From Eretmocerus hayati (lineage: Eukaryota; Arthropoda; Insecta; Hymenoptera; Aphelinidae): 64,000 nucleotides of DNA. How positions within the stretch are numbered: the stretch's first letter is position 1; each line of letters begins with the position of its first letter. Shown piece after piece: positions 62,932-64,000 of this stretch. The stretch lies in NCBI GenBank assembly GCA_029851415.1, contig CM056741.1, positions 174,761,021-174,825,020 on the forward strand, given 5' to 3'. Position numbers and translations under genes: made by a program. Below the pieces are notes generated by a model that saw only the letters and a program-made list of their open reading frames with translations, ran no database searches and was not told the DNA's origin.

Positions 62932-63004
62932 GGTGCCGGCCGAGATTTGAACCCCAGCTTTCTGCGTTGAAGGGAAGGACCTTATCCACGAAGCCGCGGT
63001 GACT
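62932..63004 (-). tRNA. tRNA-like relic
   Basis: On the minus strand a tRNA-sized segment contains the box B-like GGGGTTCAAATCTC and a box A-like CGGCTTCGTGGATAAGG with the right spacing. It ends in GGCACC. Acceptor and anticodon stems pair poorly, so it is a relic or a tRNA-derived SINE head, not a functional tRNA. Confidence 0.3.
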
Positions 63005-63650
63005 ATTTTTGACATTCAAACTTTGTCAATGTAAGAATTTTTGGCTCGAATCACCACACAAAACGGACTCTATCATTAATGAAGAGAAGTAAAACTCGAA
63101 AGTTGGTCGATTCTCTGAATTTTGTCAGAAAAATAGTGCAAAGATACCATCAATCAGAGTTTCCATATTTTTTTTTTTTTTTTTTCATTAATTAGGACCA
63201 AAACTAGATCCGAGTTTAGAAAATGGCTAAATTGTGCAAATAATGTTTGTCCATAAAAATTTTATCAATGATTGAAGAATGAGATACTACCAGAGTCAGG
63301 AAACAAATTATTAAAATCTGATCACCAGAATAAGCTTATATAAATTATGCGTCAAAACATGTGAAAAGTAATGCGGTGATGGCTGCATCTATTTCCCATC
63401 CTTAACTTTAAGAATACCGTAAACTTGGTGACGAATATAGACACCTAAGTAATTCAACCAATTGTAGCCTATTCGTCTTACATAATATGTGAACTCTTAC
63501 TACGATCTGGTAACTATTGTATACTGGGCAAAAAAGCTGAAGTTTAACGCATCAGCAGACCACAAGCCACAAAATTCCGTCGAAAAGGCCAATTGGGGTT
63601 CGTATAGATTTTGGGTTATATAAAGAGCTATGTAAGGGCTCGTTTATCAA
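63005..63650. other. Intergenic, nothing recognised
   Basis: AT-rich with an ~18-nt T run at about 63168-63185. Confidence 0.4.
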
Positions 63651-63660
63651 AATATCTTTT

Positions 63661-63692
63661 TATATAAAACCACCCCGGGTAAAAAATCAGAC
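63661..63692 (+). promoter_or_regulatory. Possible TATA/initiator promoter
   Basis: TATATAAAAC at 63661-63670 lies 28 bp before the A of TCAGAC (63687-63692), the spacing expected of an insect TATA-Inr promoter. A G+C-rich CCGCC repeat follows at 63720-63742, as in many 5' leaders. The downstream gene would lie beyond the window. Confidence 0.3.
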
Positions 63693-64000
63693 TTGCTTTT
63701 GTGAGGAGCGATCAGCCACTGCCACCGCCGCCGCCGACGGCAGCTTATTCTATATAGTTTTCCCTTTTTTGACGTTAAATCGAGCGTGCGCGTAGCTGTG
63801 TTGTGGGGCACAGGTTTTTTTTCTCTATTGTAGTCAATTTGAGCTTATTTTATGGGTCTATATGATAGAATAGAACAAAGGGCCTGAGAGTTCCATGGGA
63901 AGGAAAATTATTGAGCTAATTTGTATGATAGACAATGTTGCACCTCACGCAGGAATTTACTCCCGTCGAAACAAAATTGAGTTCAATCTTGAATGGAAGA

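Overview
The window reads as AT-rich nuclear DNA of an insect. The evidence is one spliced forkhead gene of the FoxC/crocodile class with GT-AG introns and an insect-like start context, set in long non-coding DNA full of inverted-repeat transposable elements. Hymenoptera is a guess from general style only. There are no operons, prokaryotic signals, rRNA or CRISPR.

Layout. 1-540 is unassigned. 541-5632 is a giant near-perfect palindrome: two 2058-bp arms around a 976-bp spacer, with subterminal repeats and a tRNA-Val-like relic in each arm. 5.9-36 kb is intergenic DNA with several MITEs (5949-6354, 6453-6660, 15004-15835, 21836-22087, 33601-34025), a degenerate minisatellite (7.92-8.40 kb), two fold-back elements (23851-24371 and 28440-31320) and a possible small exon pair at 32582-32647 and 32930-32947. 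36.7-43.5 kb holds the one secure gene, crocodile/FoxC: exon 1 at 36708-38194, a 5002-bp intron carrying two copies of one MITE, and exon 2 from 43197. 44-64 kb is again intergenic, with a TTAA-type fold-back element built of about sixteen ~155-bp units (49673-52973), a TIR repeat (56537-57735), a fold-back element with minisatellite arms (59002-60893) and a possible TATA/Inr promoter near the right edge.

The most interesting observation is at the end of the FoxC gene. Exon 2 reaches an in-frame TGA at 43327-43329. The same frame stays open for 55 more codons to a second TGA at 43495-43497, and the extension has the His/Gln/Asn-rich character of the rest of the protein. Eleven nucleotides after the first TGA lies a perfect 11-bp stem with a 6-nt loop. 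This is the arrangement expected of programmed stop-codon readthrough, giving a 539-residue protein and a rarer 595-residue form.

Two further themes stand out. Several unrelated elements share a fold-back design of long inverted arms made of tandem units. In addition, three repeat families share a 14-nt core of the form WCCNAANTYRCCCC. All calls are by reading; no alignment, folding or database search was run.
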